A DNA stretch of 64,000 bases from contig NZ_CP107976.1 of NCBI RefSeq assembly GCF_036099295.1, positions 7,378,001 through 7,442,000 on the forward strand. Reading direction: 5' to 3'. The position numbers and the translations under genes were made by a program. The notes beneath the pieces are model-generated. The model had not been told where the DNA came from and did no database searches. It was given only the letters and a program-made list of their open reading frames with translations. The number at the start of each line of letters is the position of its first letter. Position 1 is the first letter of the stretch. This DNA comes from Streptomyces sp. NBC_00358 (GTDB lineage: Bacteria; Actinomycetota; Actinomycetes; Streptomycetales; Streptomycetaceae). Positions 8,785 through 16,522 of this stretch are shown here, in pieces.

Positions 8785-8813
8785 TACGTATGGAGCGGTA
8801 AGTTATACGTAAC
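8785..8813. promoter_or_regulatory. Candidate LacI operator pair
   Basis: Two TACGTA palindromes begin at 8785 and 8806, exactly 21 bases (two helical turns) apart. The second sits in an imperfect palindrome GTTATACGTAAC (8802-8813). They lie in the only spacer between the LacI gene and the MFS gene. Confidence 0.45.
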
Positions 8814-8847
8814 ACGTGCACGTCGCGCACTATCTGGAAGGCAGGCC

Positions 8848-10092
8848 ATGGCCGCGGGATACCTGGAGATCCTCAGGGCGAGGCACGCCGCCCGGCTGCT
8901 CGTCGGCACGCTCGTGGGGCGGCTGCCGAACGCGACGGCGGCCATCGCCGTCGTGCTCTTCGTCCGGGCCGAGGGCGGCACGTACAGCCTCGCGGGAGCG
9001 CTCGCCGCCGTGTACGGGGTGGCCAACGCGGTGGGGCAGCCGCTGCTCGGCCGGCTCGTCGACCTGTACGGGCAGCCACGGGTGCAGCTTCCCGCGGCGG
9101 TCGTCTCGGCCCTGGGGATGTGCGCCTTCGCCTTCGTCGGGACGGGCCGGCCGGGTCTCGCCTGTGCCGCGATGGCCGTGGCCGGGCTCTTCACGCCGCC
9201 TCTGGAGGGAGGCCTGAGGGCGCTGTGGCCGTCGGTCCTGCGCAAGGAGGAGCAGGTGCACACCGCGTACGCGATGGACGCGGTGGCGCAGGAAGTCATG
9301 TTCACCGTCGGACCGTTGCTGGTGACGCTGTGCGTCTCGCTCTGGTCGGCGCGGGCCGCGCTGCTGATCCTGAGCGTCATCGGCGTCCTGGGCGCCCTCT
9401 CCGTGGTCCTGTCGCCGCCCTCGCGCGCGTGGCGTTCGGCGCCGCGCGAGGCGCACTGGCTCGGCGCCCTGCGCTCTCCGGGGCTGCTGGCGCTGCTCGG
9501 GGCCTTCCTGTTCGTCGGGATCGCGCTCGGCTCGATCACGGTCGCCGGGGTGTCCTACGCCGACGCGCACGGCGGGGACGCGGTGTACGGCTGGCTGATG
9601 GCGGGCATCGGCCTCGGCGCGCTGCTCGGCGGCACGGTGTACGGCGCGCGTCGCTGGGGCGGCGCGCCGGAGCGGCGACTGCGGGTGCTCGTGGCCCTTC
9701 TGGCGGTGTGTTACGTCCCGCTGATGCTGGTGCCCGGTCCGGTCGCGATGACCGCTCTGGCCACGCTCGCCGGGGTGTTCCTCGCGCCCTGCATCGCGTG
9801 TGCGTTCGTCCTGGTGGACCGGCACGCTCCGGCCGGCACCGTCACCGAGGCGTTCTCCTGGCTCGTGACGACGTTCACCGTCGGCGCGTCGGTGGGAACG
9901 GGCCTCGCGGGGCCGGTCGTCGAGTGGGGCGGGGCTGCCCGGGGCTTCGCCGTTCCGGGTGTCGCGGGCGTGGCCGCGCTGGTGGTTCTGCTGGCCACGG
10001 GCCGGGTCCTCGCAGCTACCGGGAGGGGCGAGGTCGTTGCGGTCTCATCGGAAAATGATCCAAACCGAGCCGTCGAACCCCGTTTCAGCTAG
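8848..10092 (+). CDS. MFS transporter
   Basis: The 414-residue membrane protein has about twelve hydrophobic segments and the small-residue-rich helices of a drug/sugar MFS exporter. The segment GQPLLGRLVDLYGQPR resembles motif A (GxxxDrxGrr) in the loop between helices 2 and 3. The ATG at 8848 follows GGAAGGCAGG. It is divergent from the LacI gene and followed at 10117 by pafA. The substrate is unknown. Confidence 0.88.
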   Translation: MAAGYLEILRARHAARLLVGTLVGRLPNATAAIAVVLFVRAEGGTYSLAGALAAVYGVANAVGQPLLGRLVDLYGQPRVQLPAAVVSALGMCAFAFVGTGRPGLACAAMAVAGLFTPPLEGGLRALWPSVLRKEEQVHTAYAMDAVAQEVMFTVGPLLVTLCVSLWSARAALLILSVIGVLGALSVVLSPPSRAWRSAPREAHWLGALRSPGLLALLGAFLFVGIALGSITVAGVSYADAHGGDAVYGWLMAGIGLGALLGGTVYGARRWGGAPERRLRVLVALLAVCYVPLMLVPGPVAMTALATLAGVFLAPCIACAFVLVDRHAPAGTVTEAFSWLVTTFTVGASVGTGLAGPVVEWGGAARGFAVPGVAGVAALVVLLATGRVLAATGRGEVVAVSSENDPNRAVEPRFS

Positions 10093-10104
10093 GGGGATCG
10101 GGCG

Positions 10105-10110
10105 TAATGT
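10105..10110 (+). promoter_or_regulatory. Predicted leaderless promoter (-10) of pafA
   Basis: TAATGT is followed by exactly six bases and then the pafA ATG, and no ribosome site lies in the usual window. This geometry predicts that transcription starts at the A of the start codon. Confidence 0.5.
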
Positions 10111-10116
10111 TCAGTC

Positions 10117-11478
10117 ATGGACCGCCGCATTTTCGGGCTGGAGAACGAGTACGGCGTCACGTGTACGTTCAGGGGACAGCGACGCCTGTCTCCCGACGAG
10201 GTGGCGCGGTACCTCTTCCGCCGTGTCGTGTCATGGGGCCGCAGCAGCAATGTCTTTCTGCGGAACGGTGCCCGCCTTTATCTCGACGTGGGATCACATC
10301 CGGAATACGCGACACCCGAATGTGACAACGTGACGGAGCTCGTCACCCACGACAAGGCCGGCGAGCGCATTCTCGAAGGACTCCTGGTGGACGCCGAACG
10401 ACGCCTGCACGAGGAAGGAATCGCGGGCGACGTCTATCTGTTCAAGAACAACACCGACTCGGCAGGCAACTCCTACGGATGCCACGAGAACTACCTGGTG
10501 GCGCGGCACGGGGAGTTTTCCCGGCTCGCGGACATCCTCATTCCGTTCCTCGTCACGAGGCAGCTGCTGTGCGGTGCCGGCAAGGTGCTGCAGACCCCGC
10601 GCGGTGCCGTCTACTGCGTGAGCCAGCGAGCCGAGCACATCTGGGAGGGTGTCAGCTCCGCGACGACCCGCTCCCGGCCCATCATCAACACGCGTGACGA
10701 GCCGCACGCGGACGCGGAGCGCTATCGGCGGCTGCACGTCATCGTCGGCGACTCGAACATGTCCGAGACGACCATGCTCCTCAAGGTCGGTGCCACCGAT
10801 CTCGTGCTGCGCATGATCGAGGCGGGCACCGTCATGCGTGACCTCACCCTGGAGAACCCGATCCGGGCGATCCGCGAGGTCAGCCACGACATCACGGGCC
10901 GCCGCAAGGTGCGTCTGGCCAGCGGCCGCGAGGCCTCCGCGCTGGAGGTGCAGCGCGAGTACTACGAGAAGGCCGTGGACTTCGTCGAGCGGCGCGGCAT
11001 CCGTACCGGAACCGTCGAGCAGGTCCTCGAACTGTGGGGCCGTGTGCTCGACTCGATCGAGGCCGAGGACCTCGACCGGATCGGCACCGAGATCGACTGG
11101 GTCATGAAGTACCAGCTCATCGAGCGGTACCGGGCCAAGCACAACATGACCATGTCGCACCCCCGGGTCGCGCAGATAGACCTCGCCTACCACGACATCC
11201 ACCGTCGTCGTGGCCTCTACTACCTGTTGGAGAGGAAGGGGCAAGCCGCACGGATCTGCAACGACTTGAAGATCTTCGAGGGCAAGTCCGTGCCGCCGCA
11301 GACGACTCGGGCCCGGCTGCGCGGGGACTTCATCCGGCGGGCTCAGGAGCAGCGCCGCGACTTCACCGTCGACTGGGTGCACCTGAAGCTCAACGACCAG
11401 GCGCAGCGCACGGTGTTGTGCAAGGACCCGTTCCGTTCGGTGGACGACCGGGTGGAGAAGCTCATCGCCGGAATGTGA
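10117..11478 (+). CDS. pafA: Pup-protein ligase PafA
   Basis: PafA uses ATP to form an isopeptide bond between the C-terminal Glu of Pup and substrate lysines. The 453-residue protein starts MDRRIFGLENEYG, which includes the nucleotide/metal-binding GxExEYG motif (Glu9, Glu11), and carries DVGSHPEYATPE, KNNTDSAGNSYGCHENY and RPIINTRDEPHADAERYRRLH shared with Dop. The shorter length and absence of the Dop loop identify it as ligase. It is separated from dop/pup/prcBA by the LacI and MFS genes. The start codon appears to be at the transcription start. Confidence 0.96.
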   Translation: MDRRIFGLENEYGVTCTFRGQRRLSPDEVARYLFRRVVSWGRSSNVFLRNGARLYLDVGSHPEYATPECDNVTELVTHDKAGERILEGLLVDAERRLHEEGIAGDVYLFKNNTDSAGNSYGCHENYLVARHGEFSRLADILIPFLVTRQLLCGAGKVLQTPRGAVYCVSQRAEHIWEGVSSATTRSRPIINTRDEPHADAERYRRLHVIVGDSNMSETTMLLKVGATDLVLRMIEAGTVMRDLTLENPIRAIREVSHDITGRRKVRLASGREASALEVQREYYEKAVDFVERRGIRTGTVEQVLELWGRVLDSIEAEDLDRIGTEIDWVMKYQLIERYRAKHNMTMSHPRVAQIDLAYHDIHRRRGLYYLLERKGQAARICNDLKIFEGKSVPPQTTRARLRGDFIRRAQEQRRDFTVDWVHLKLNDQAQRTVLCKDPFRSVDDRVEKLIAGM

Positions 11479-11514
11479 GCCGGGAGTTCCGCGGGTGAAG
11501 CGGAACGCAACGCG

Positions 11515-11543
11515 GGGCGCCGTACGTTTTCCGTACGGCGCTC
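11515..11543 (+). terminator. Terminator after pafA
   Basis: A stem of 10 bp (11517-11526 with 11532-11541), extendable by two pairs, closes a TTTTC loop. A TAGAGT -10-like element for the next gene follows at 11557. Confidence 0.7.
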
Positions 11544-11606
11544 TTCTCACGTCGTAGAGTTGCGCGCACGCCATCAACCAAGATCGACCGATACGAGGCC
11601 CCCACC

Positions 11607-12614
11607 GTGCGCCGACGCTCACTCCTTCTCTCCGTACCCGCTGGACTGGTCACACTCGCCGGATGCGGTGACGACGGCAAGTCAGACACGGCCAAGTCCA
11701 GCAGCAGCCCGTCGCCTTCGGCCTCTGCCGCGGCCTCCGCGCCGCCCCCGCCGAAGATCGTCGACGGTCCGCTTCCGGCGATCACCGCGGGTACGAAGTT
11801 CGGTGAGAAGCCGACCGTCGCCAAGGGCACCGGGGAGCCGTCGAAGGACCTCGCGGTGCGGACGGTCATCGCGGGCGGCGGTCAGACGGTCGCGGAGAAC
11901 GACTACATCCAGGCCAACTACCTGGGTCAGATCTGGGCCACGGCGAAGGTCTTCGACAACTCGTACGACCGCAAGACGCCGCTGGTCATCCAGCTCGCGC
12001 AGGGCGGCATCATCGACGGCTGGCGTTACGGTCTGGTGGGCAAGAAGGCCGGCAGCCGCGTCGAGATGTCCGTCCCCCCGACCTGGGGCTACGGCACTCA
12101 GGGCAACGCGAAAGCGGGGATCAAGGGCACCGACACGCTGGTTTTCGTGGTCGACATCGAGGCCACGTTCAACTCGAAGAGCTCCGCCAAGGGCAAGAAC
12201 GTGGCGCAGAGCGACGCGGCGCTGCCGAAGGTCGGGACCAACACGGACGGTGCCGCCCCCAAGATCACGGTGCCGAAGTCGAAGGCTCCCACGGCGCTCG
12301 TGGCGAACTATGTGATCGAGGGCGACGGTGACGTCGTCAAGGCCGACAGCGCCGTCCTGGTGCAGTACGAGGGTGTGCTCTGGGACACCGGCAAGGAGTT
12401 CGATTCCACGTACAGCCGGAACCAGCTCACGTCGTTCTCGCTCCAGCAGGTCGTCAAGGGCTGGGCGCAGGGCCTGACCGGCAAGAAGGTCGGCAGCCGC
12501 GTCCTCATCGTGATCCCGCCGAAGCTGGGCTACGGCGACAACCCGCCGGCCGGCAGCGGTATCAAGAAGGACTCCACGCTCGTCTTCTCCGTCGACATCC
12601 TGGCGAAGATGTAA
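11607..12614 (+). CDS. Lipoprotein with two FKBP peptidyl-prolyl isomerase domains
   Basis: The 335-residue precursor has a twin-arginine-like MRRRS start and a lipobox LAGC with Cys20, so it should be a lipoprotein on the outer face of the membrane. A Ser/Pro/Ala linker (about 28-50) leads to two tandem FKBP domains. The first (about 85-185) has IIDGWRYGL and PPTWGYG; the second (about 235-335) has VVKGWAQGL and PPKLGYGDNPPAG. Both keep the aromatic pocket residues. The GTG at 11607 follows a GAGG element. Folding of exported proteins is the likely role, and it may serve Sec or Tat substrates. It lies between pafA and pafB. Confidence 0.9.
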   Translation: MRRRSLLLSVPAGLVTLAGCGDDGKSDTAKSSSSPSPSASAAASAPPPPKIVDGPLPAITAGTKFGEKPTVAKGTGEPSKDLAVRTVIAGGGQTVAENDYIQANYLGQIWATAKVFDNSYDRKTPLVIQLAQGGIIDGWRYGLVGKKAGSRVEMSVPPTWGYGTQGNAKAGIKGTDTLVFVVDIEATFNSKSSAKGKNVAQSDAALPKVGTNTDGAAPKITVPKSKAPTALVANYVIEGDGDVVKADSAVLVQYEGVLWDTGKEFDSTYSRNQLTSFSLQQVVKGWAQGLTGKKVGSRVLIVIPPKLGYGDNPPAGSGIKKDSTLVFSVDILAKM

Positions 12615-12674
12615 CGCCGTCGGTGATGTAAGACTGTCCGTGTTGCCCATACGTACACAAGCAGGAGCAAAGAC

Positions 12675-13046
12675 GTGAGCATCGAGAAGCCCGAGATCGA
12701 CTTCCCGGGCGGCGAGCCCCCGGCGGAACTCGAGATCAAGGACATCTGGGAGGGCGACGGCGCCGTCGCCAAGGCGGGCGACTTCGTCAAGGTCCACTAC
12801 GTGGGTGTGGCCTTCTCCACCGGCGAGGAGTTCGACGCCTCCTGGAACCGCGGCGCCCCGCTGGAGTTCAAGCTCGGCGTCGGCCAGGTCATCAGTGGCT
12901 GGGACAAGGGCGTGCAGGGCATGAAGGTCGGCGGTCGTCGCCAGCTGGTCATCCCGGCGCACCTCGCGTACGGCGACCGCGGCGCCGGCGGTGCCATCGC
13001 GCCCGGCGAGACGCTGATCTTCGTCTGCGACCTGGTCGCGGTCTGA
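12675..13046 (+). CDS. Cytoplasmic FKBP-type peptidyl-prolyl cis-trans isomerase
   Basis: The 123-residue protein is a single compact FKBP12-like domain with VKVHYVGV, EEFDASW, VISGWDKGVQGMKVGGRR, IPAHLAYGDRGAGG and LIFVCDLVAV, all positions that shape the proline pocket. There is no signal peptide, so it acts in the cytoplasm. The GTG at 12675 follows GCAGGAGCAAAGAC. It lies 60 bases after the double-FKBP lipoprotein gene and could be expressed with it or from its own TAAGACT -10-like element at 12628. Confidence 0.93.
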   Translation: MSIEKPEIDFPGGEPPAELEIKDIWEGDGAVAKAGDFVKVHYVGVAFSTGEEFDASWNRGAPLEFKLGVGQVISGWDKGVQGMKVGGRRQLVIPAHLAYGDRGAGGAIAPGETLIFVCDLVAV

Positions 13047-13177
13047 GACCGGCCCCGGACCGTACCCGGGTCCGGGTCGCTGGCGGGAGCGGACCATGAG
13101 GAGCGGATCATGGACCAAGGGTCCGGTCCGATCTTCGTACGCCGTGTGATCAGGGTCTGACAGGATCCGATCATCTG

Positions 13178-13212
13178 GGGCCCATGCCTGTCCGGGCATG
13201 GGCCCTCGGCTT
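13178..13212 (+). terminator. Terminator between FKBP and pafB genes
   Basis: An 11-bp perfect stem (13178-13188 with 13195-13205) with a 6-base loop is followed by CGGCTTTTG. Confidence 0.8.
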
Positions 13213-13272
13213 TTGCCGCGACACTTCGGAGCGGTACGGTCATCGGTCGGAAGCACCATAGGAAGGGCGTCG

Positions 13273-14226
13273 ATGGCCATTGCCAAGGCCGAGCGGCTGA
13301 TGAACCTCGCACTGTGTCTGCTCGGGACGCGGCGGCCGCTCAGCAAGCGCGAACTCCGCGAGTCCATCGAGGCCTATCTGGAAGCGGGGTCGGACGACTC
13401 CTTCAACCGGATGTTCGAGCGGGACAAGGACGATCTGCGCGAACTCGGTCTGGTCATCGAGACGGTGGAGAACCTGGACGGCGAGGTCGGCTATCTGGCC
13501 CGCCGCGACAGCAACCGCCTGCCGCCCATCACGCTCGACGCCGAGGAGGCGGCCGCCCTCGGTCTGGCCGCCAAGGTGTGGCAGCAGGCCCGGCTCGCCG
13601 GTGCCGCCAGCGGGGCGCTGCAGAAACTGCGCGCCGCCGGTCTGCCCGAGGACGTGGACCCGTACGGTTCCCACGGTGCCCTGGAGCCGCACATCCCGGT
13701 CCACGAGAGCGCCTTCGAGCCCTTGATGCTGGCCTGCCGCGACCGCCGCCCGGTGATCTTCGACTACCGCAAGGCCACCGCCGCGCACCCCGGGACGCGG
13801 CACGTCGAGCCCTGGGCCCTGGAGTGCTGGCGCGGTCACTGGTACCTCGCGGGCTGGGACCGCGACCGCGGTGCCGAGCGCGTCTTCCGGCTCTCCCGGA
13901 TCACCGGAAAGGTCCGTGCCCGCGCCGGGCGGTACACGGCCGAGGTGCCCGATGTCGTCACCGTGCGCGAGACGGTGGCCGGCTGGGCGGGGGAGATCAC
14001 CGACCGCTCCGCGCTGATCCGGCTGCGCTCCGGCGCCGGCTACCCGCTGCGGGCCAAGGCCGTCTCCGTACGGGAACTGGGCGGCGGATGGGACGAGTTG
14101 GAGATTCCGTACGGGCACGGCCTGGACGCCTGGCTCGTCGAGTTCGGCCCGGACGTGGTGGTCCTGGAGCCGACCGAACTGCGGGCCGATGTGCTCGACC
14201 GGCTGCGCGCCGTGGCCAAGGGCTGA
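13273..14226 (+). CDS. pafB: WYL-domain regulator PafB
   Basis: PafB and PafC together act as a transcription activator of the LexA-independent DNA damage response in actinobacteria. The 317-residue protein has an N-terminal winged HTH (about 8-60), a WCX-type middle part and a WYL domain (RPVIFDYRKA through HVEPWALECWRGHWYLAGWDRDRG, about 155-215). The ATG at 13273 follows AGGAAGG. The GTG of pafC begins 17 bases after the stop, as expected for a heteromeric pair. Confidence 0.92.
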   Translation: MAIAKAERLMNLALCLLGTRRPLSKRELRESIEAYLEAGSDDSFNRMFERDKDDLRELGLVIETVENLDGEVGYLARRDSNRLPPITLDAEEAAALGLAAKVWQQARLAGAASGALQKLRAAGLPEDVDPYGSHGALEPHIPVHESAFEPLMLACRDRRPVIFDYRKATAAHPGTRHVEPWALECWRGHWYLAGWDRDRGAERVFRLSRITGKVRARAGRYTAEVPDVVTVRETVAGWAGEITDRSALIRLRSGAGYPLRAKAVSVRELGGGWDELEIPYGHGLDAWLVEFGPDVVVLEPTELRADVLDRLRAVAKG

Positions 14227-14242
14227 GGGGAAGAGTAAGAAA

Positions 14243-15268
14243 GTGGCAGGAAAACCGGCTCGGCCCACGAACGCGATCGACCAGACCCGGCGGATGCTCT
14301 CCCTGGTGACGTATCTGCGCGAGCGCCCCGGCGCGCGCGTCGGCGATGTCGCCCGTGCCTTCGGGATCACCGAGGACGAGCTGATCTCCGACCTGGACGT
14401 GCTGCCCCTGTGCGGGACCAGCTTCCGCGGCGGGGATCTGCTCGACATCGACACGGACGGCGACCGGATCTGGTGGCACAACCCCGACGATGTCGCGGAG
14501 CCGCTGCGGATCGCCGCCGACGAGGCGACCGCGCTGCTGGTGGCCGCCCGCGCGGTGTCCACGCTGCCCGGTCTGCGCGAGGGCGACCGGCAGGCGCTGC
14601 TGCGGGCCACCGCCAAGGTGGAGGCCGCCTCGGGGGAGGCGGCGAGTGCCAGTTCCCGGCTGTCGGTGACCTTCGAGTCCGAGGGCGGTGTCTTCGCCGA
14701 CGTGGACCGGGCGATCTCCGAGCGACGCCGGCTGTGGATCCGCTACTACTCGCCCTCGCGGGACGAGCTGAGCGAGCGCGAGATCGACCCGATCCGCCTG
14801 GTCAGCGTCGGTCACACCTACGTGGAGGCCTGGTGCCGCCGCTCCGAGGCGCGGCGCACCTTCCGGCTCGACCGGGTGGCCGAGATCCGCATCCTGGACG
14901 AGCCGTCCGCGCCTCCCGAGATCGAGCTGCGGGACCTCTCGGAGGGGCTGGTCCAGCCCGCGGCCGAGGATCCCGAGGTGGTCGTCGAGGTCGGTCCCGG
15001 CGGTCGCTGGGTCGCCGAGTACTACCCGCACGACAGCGCGGATGAGCTGCCGGACGGCGGGCTGCGTATCACCTTGCGGACCCCCGATCCCACGTCGCTG
15101 CGGCGGCTGGCCCTGCGTCTCGGCGGTGACGGCCGGATCGTCTCGCCGCAGGACCTGGCGGACAGCGCCCGGAGTGCGGCCCGCGAGGCGCTCGCCGCCT
15201 ATGACGGGCCGGACGGGCTCGAAGGGGTGGGGGACAGGCCGTACGAGGGGCGGGAGCAGGGACTTTGA
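14243..15268 (+). CDS. pafC: WYL-domain regulator PafC
   Basis: Partner of PafB. The 341-residue protein has a winged HTH N-terminus (RMLSLVTYLRERPGARVGDVARAFGITEDEL), then a WYL domain with RLWIRYYSPSRDEL and DPIRLVSVGHTYVEAWCRRSEARRTFRLDRV. The GTG at 14243 follows GAGGGGAAGAG. It overlaps the next small gene at its stop codon (TTGA), suggesting translational coupling. Confidence 0.92.
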   Translation: MAGKPARPTNAIDQTRRMLSLVTYLRERPGARVGDVARAFGITEDELISDLDVLPLCGTSFRGGDLLDIDTDGDRIWWHNPDDVAEPLRIAADEATALLVAARAVSTLPGLREGDRQALLRATAKVEAASGEAASASSRLSVTFESEGGVFADVDRAISERRRLWIRYYSPSRDELSEREIDPIRLVSVGHTYVEAWCRRSEARRTFRLDRVAEIRILDEPSAPPEIELRDLSEGLVQPAAEDPEVVVEVGPGGRWVAEYYPHDSADELPDGGLRITLRTPDPTSLRRLALRLGGDGRIVSPQDLADSARSAAREALAAYDGPDGLEGVGDRPYEGREQGL

Positions 15269-15747
15269 GCACGTCGTCGAGGTCGGGTGCGCCGGGCAGG
15301 CCGGGCACCTCGGAGAAGCCGGGTGCGGTGCGGCGGGCGGCGACGCCCGGCCGCGCGGGGATGCCGGGGGCTCCGGGATGGACCGGGTCGCCCGAGGGGG
15401 CGCCCGCCATGGCGGGCCGCGCCGGGCCGCCCACGGGTGCGCCGGGCAGGCCGGGGCGGACGGGGTCGCCCTCGGGCGGATCGGAGATGACCGTCGGGGC
15501 CGCCTTCGCCGGGATGCGGCGGGCGGTCGAGGTGATGTTCAAGGCCGCCTGTCCCGACTGCCGGGCCGGGTTCGAGCTCACGCCGGGCGCTCTGCGCCTG
15601 GCCATCGGCGCCAGCAGCCGCACCACGTTCTACTCGTTCACCTGCCCCGCGTGCGGCTCCGCGGTCCGCAAGCCCGCGGGGGAGCGCATCGTCGAACTGC
15701 TCACCGGGGGCGGGGTCCGCACGCTGCGGGTGCACTCCACCCTCTAG
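15265..15747 (+). CDS. Zinc-ribbon protein downstream of pafC
   Basis: The C-terminal 86 residues (from the ATG at 15487) form a compact domain with two CxxC pairs (CPDC and CPAC, about 34 residues apart), which looks like a zinc ribbon. In the same frame an N-terminal part rich in Pro, Gly and Arg extends back to a TTG at 15265 that overlaps the pafC stop and has GGGAGCAGGGAC upstream. The third codon positions of that extension are almost all G or C, so it may be translated. The start is therefore uncertain between 15265 and 15487. The function is unknown. Confidence 0.65.
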   Translation: MSTSSRSGAPGRPGTSEKPGAVRRAATPGRAGMPGAPGWTGSPEGAPAMAGRAGPPTGAPGRPGRTGSPSGGSEMTVGAAFAGMRRAVEVMFKAACPDCRAGFELTPGALRLAIGASSRTTFYSFTCPACGSAVRKPAGERIVELLTGGGVRTLRVHSTL

Positions 15748-15750
15748 GGT
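15745..15750 (+). promoter_or_regulatory. Predicted leaderless promoter (-10)
   Basis: TAGGGT, overlapping the stop of the zinc-ribbon gene, stands seven bases before the ATG at 15758. There is no ribosome site between them. Confidence 0.4.
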
Positions 15751-15757
15751 CGTCGTC

Positions 15758-15952
15758 ATGTTCTGGCCGATGTTTGCGATCGCCGCGGGCTTTCTGGGAA
15801 TCACGGTTCTCGGAGTGCTCGCCGTCCGTGTCTTTCTGGAAGCGGAGCGTCTGGGCCGGCAGGTGGCCGACTCCGCGCGCCGTATCGGCACGGCCGCCGA
15901 TGACCTGGAACGCGCCGCCGCGGTGGCCGCACGTTCTGTGGATGCGGTATGA
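15758..15952 (+). CDS. Small single-span membrane protein
   Basis: The 64-residue product has one transmembrane helix (about residues 5-26, FAIAAGFLGITVLGVLAVRV) followed by an amphipathic helical tail, EAERLGRQVADSARRIGTAADDLERA. This layout recalls short DUF948-like proteins, though the match is only by shape. It lies between the zinc-ribbon gene and tatA. It is probably expressed from a leaderless start. No function can be assigned. Confidence 0.6.
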   Translation: MFWPMFAIAAGFLGITVLGVLAVRVFLEAERLGRQVADSARRIGTAADDLERAAAVAARSVDAV

Positions 15953-16121
15953 GTCGCTCCACGGATGCGCAATGCGTCACGCCAGCCTGTCGACTTCATG
16001 CCGGGGCCAGGTACGCTCAGGGGCGCGGCCCGGAGAATGAGGCGCGGGTCGCGAACTGGGAGTACGCACAGGGATTGCCCCGCGTTCACCCCTGAGCGTT
16101 ACGATCGCTGGCATCACGATG

Positions 16122-16149
16122 ATCGGACACCTGTCCGATCGATCGGACA
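16122..16149. promoter_or_regulatory. Overlapping palindromes upstream of tatA
   Basis: ATCGGACA-CC-TGTCCGAT (16122-16139) overlaps a second perfect palindrome, TGTCCGAT-CG-ATCGGACA (16132-16149). Together they make three alternating half-sites about 40-70 bases before tatA. This looks like an operator for a dimeric regulator. Confidence 0.5.
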
Positions 16150-16189
16150 GCACCCCGACCATGCAGCCTCGGTGAGAAGGTAAAGACTT

Positions 16190-16474
16190 ATGTTCGGAAG
16201 GCTCGGAGCTCCCGAGATCATTCTCATCCTCGTCGTCATCGTCCTGCTGTTCGGCGCGAAGAAGCTTCCGGACATGGCGCGCTCCCTCGGCAAGTCCGCC
16301 CGGATCCTCAAGAGCGAGGCCAAGGCGATGAAGGAAGAGGGCAGCACCCCGGCCCCGGCCGGCCCGCCCAGCACCGACGAGCAGACCCCCGCTCAGCGCA
16401 CCATCCAGGCCGCTCCCGGCGACGTGACCAGCTCGCGTCCGGTCAACGAGCCGACGGACACGACCCAGCGCTGA
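16190..16474 (+). CDS. tatA: Sec-independent translocase subunit TatA
   Basis: TatA oligomerises to form the twin-arginine translocation pore. The 94-residue protein begins MFGRLGAPEIILILVVIVLLFGAKKLPDMARSLGKSARI, the short transmembrane helix, FG hinge (F22-G23 region) and amphipathic helix diagnostic of TatA/B. The Pro/Ser/Thr-rich tail from about 50 is typical of Streptomyces TatA. The ATG at 16190 follows GAGAAGG. tatC follows 48 bases downstream. tatB is not in this window. Confidence 0.95.
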   Translation: MFGRLGAPEIILILVVIVLLFGAKKLPDMARSLGKSARILKSEAKAMKEEGSTPAPAGPPSTDEQTPAQRTIQAAPGDVTSSRPVNEPTDTTQR

Positions 16475-16522
16475 ACGCAGGGCCGGTGACCTCCGGCCCG
16501 CCGCATGAGATGAGGATGTGGG

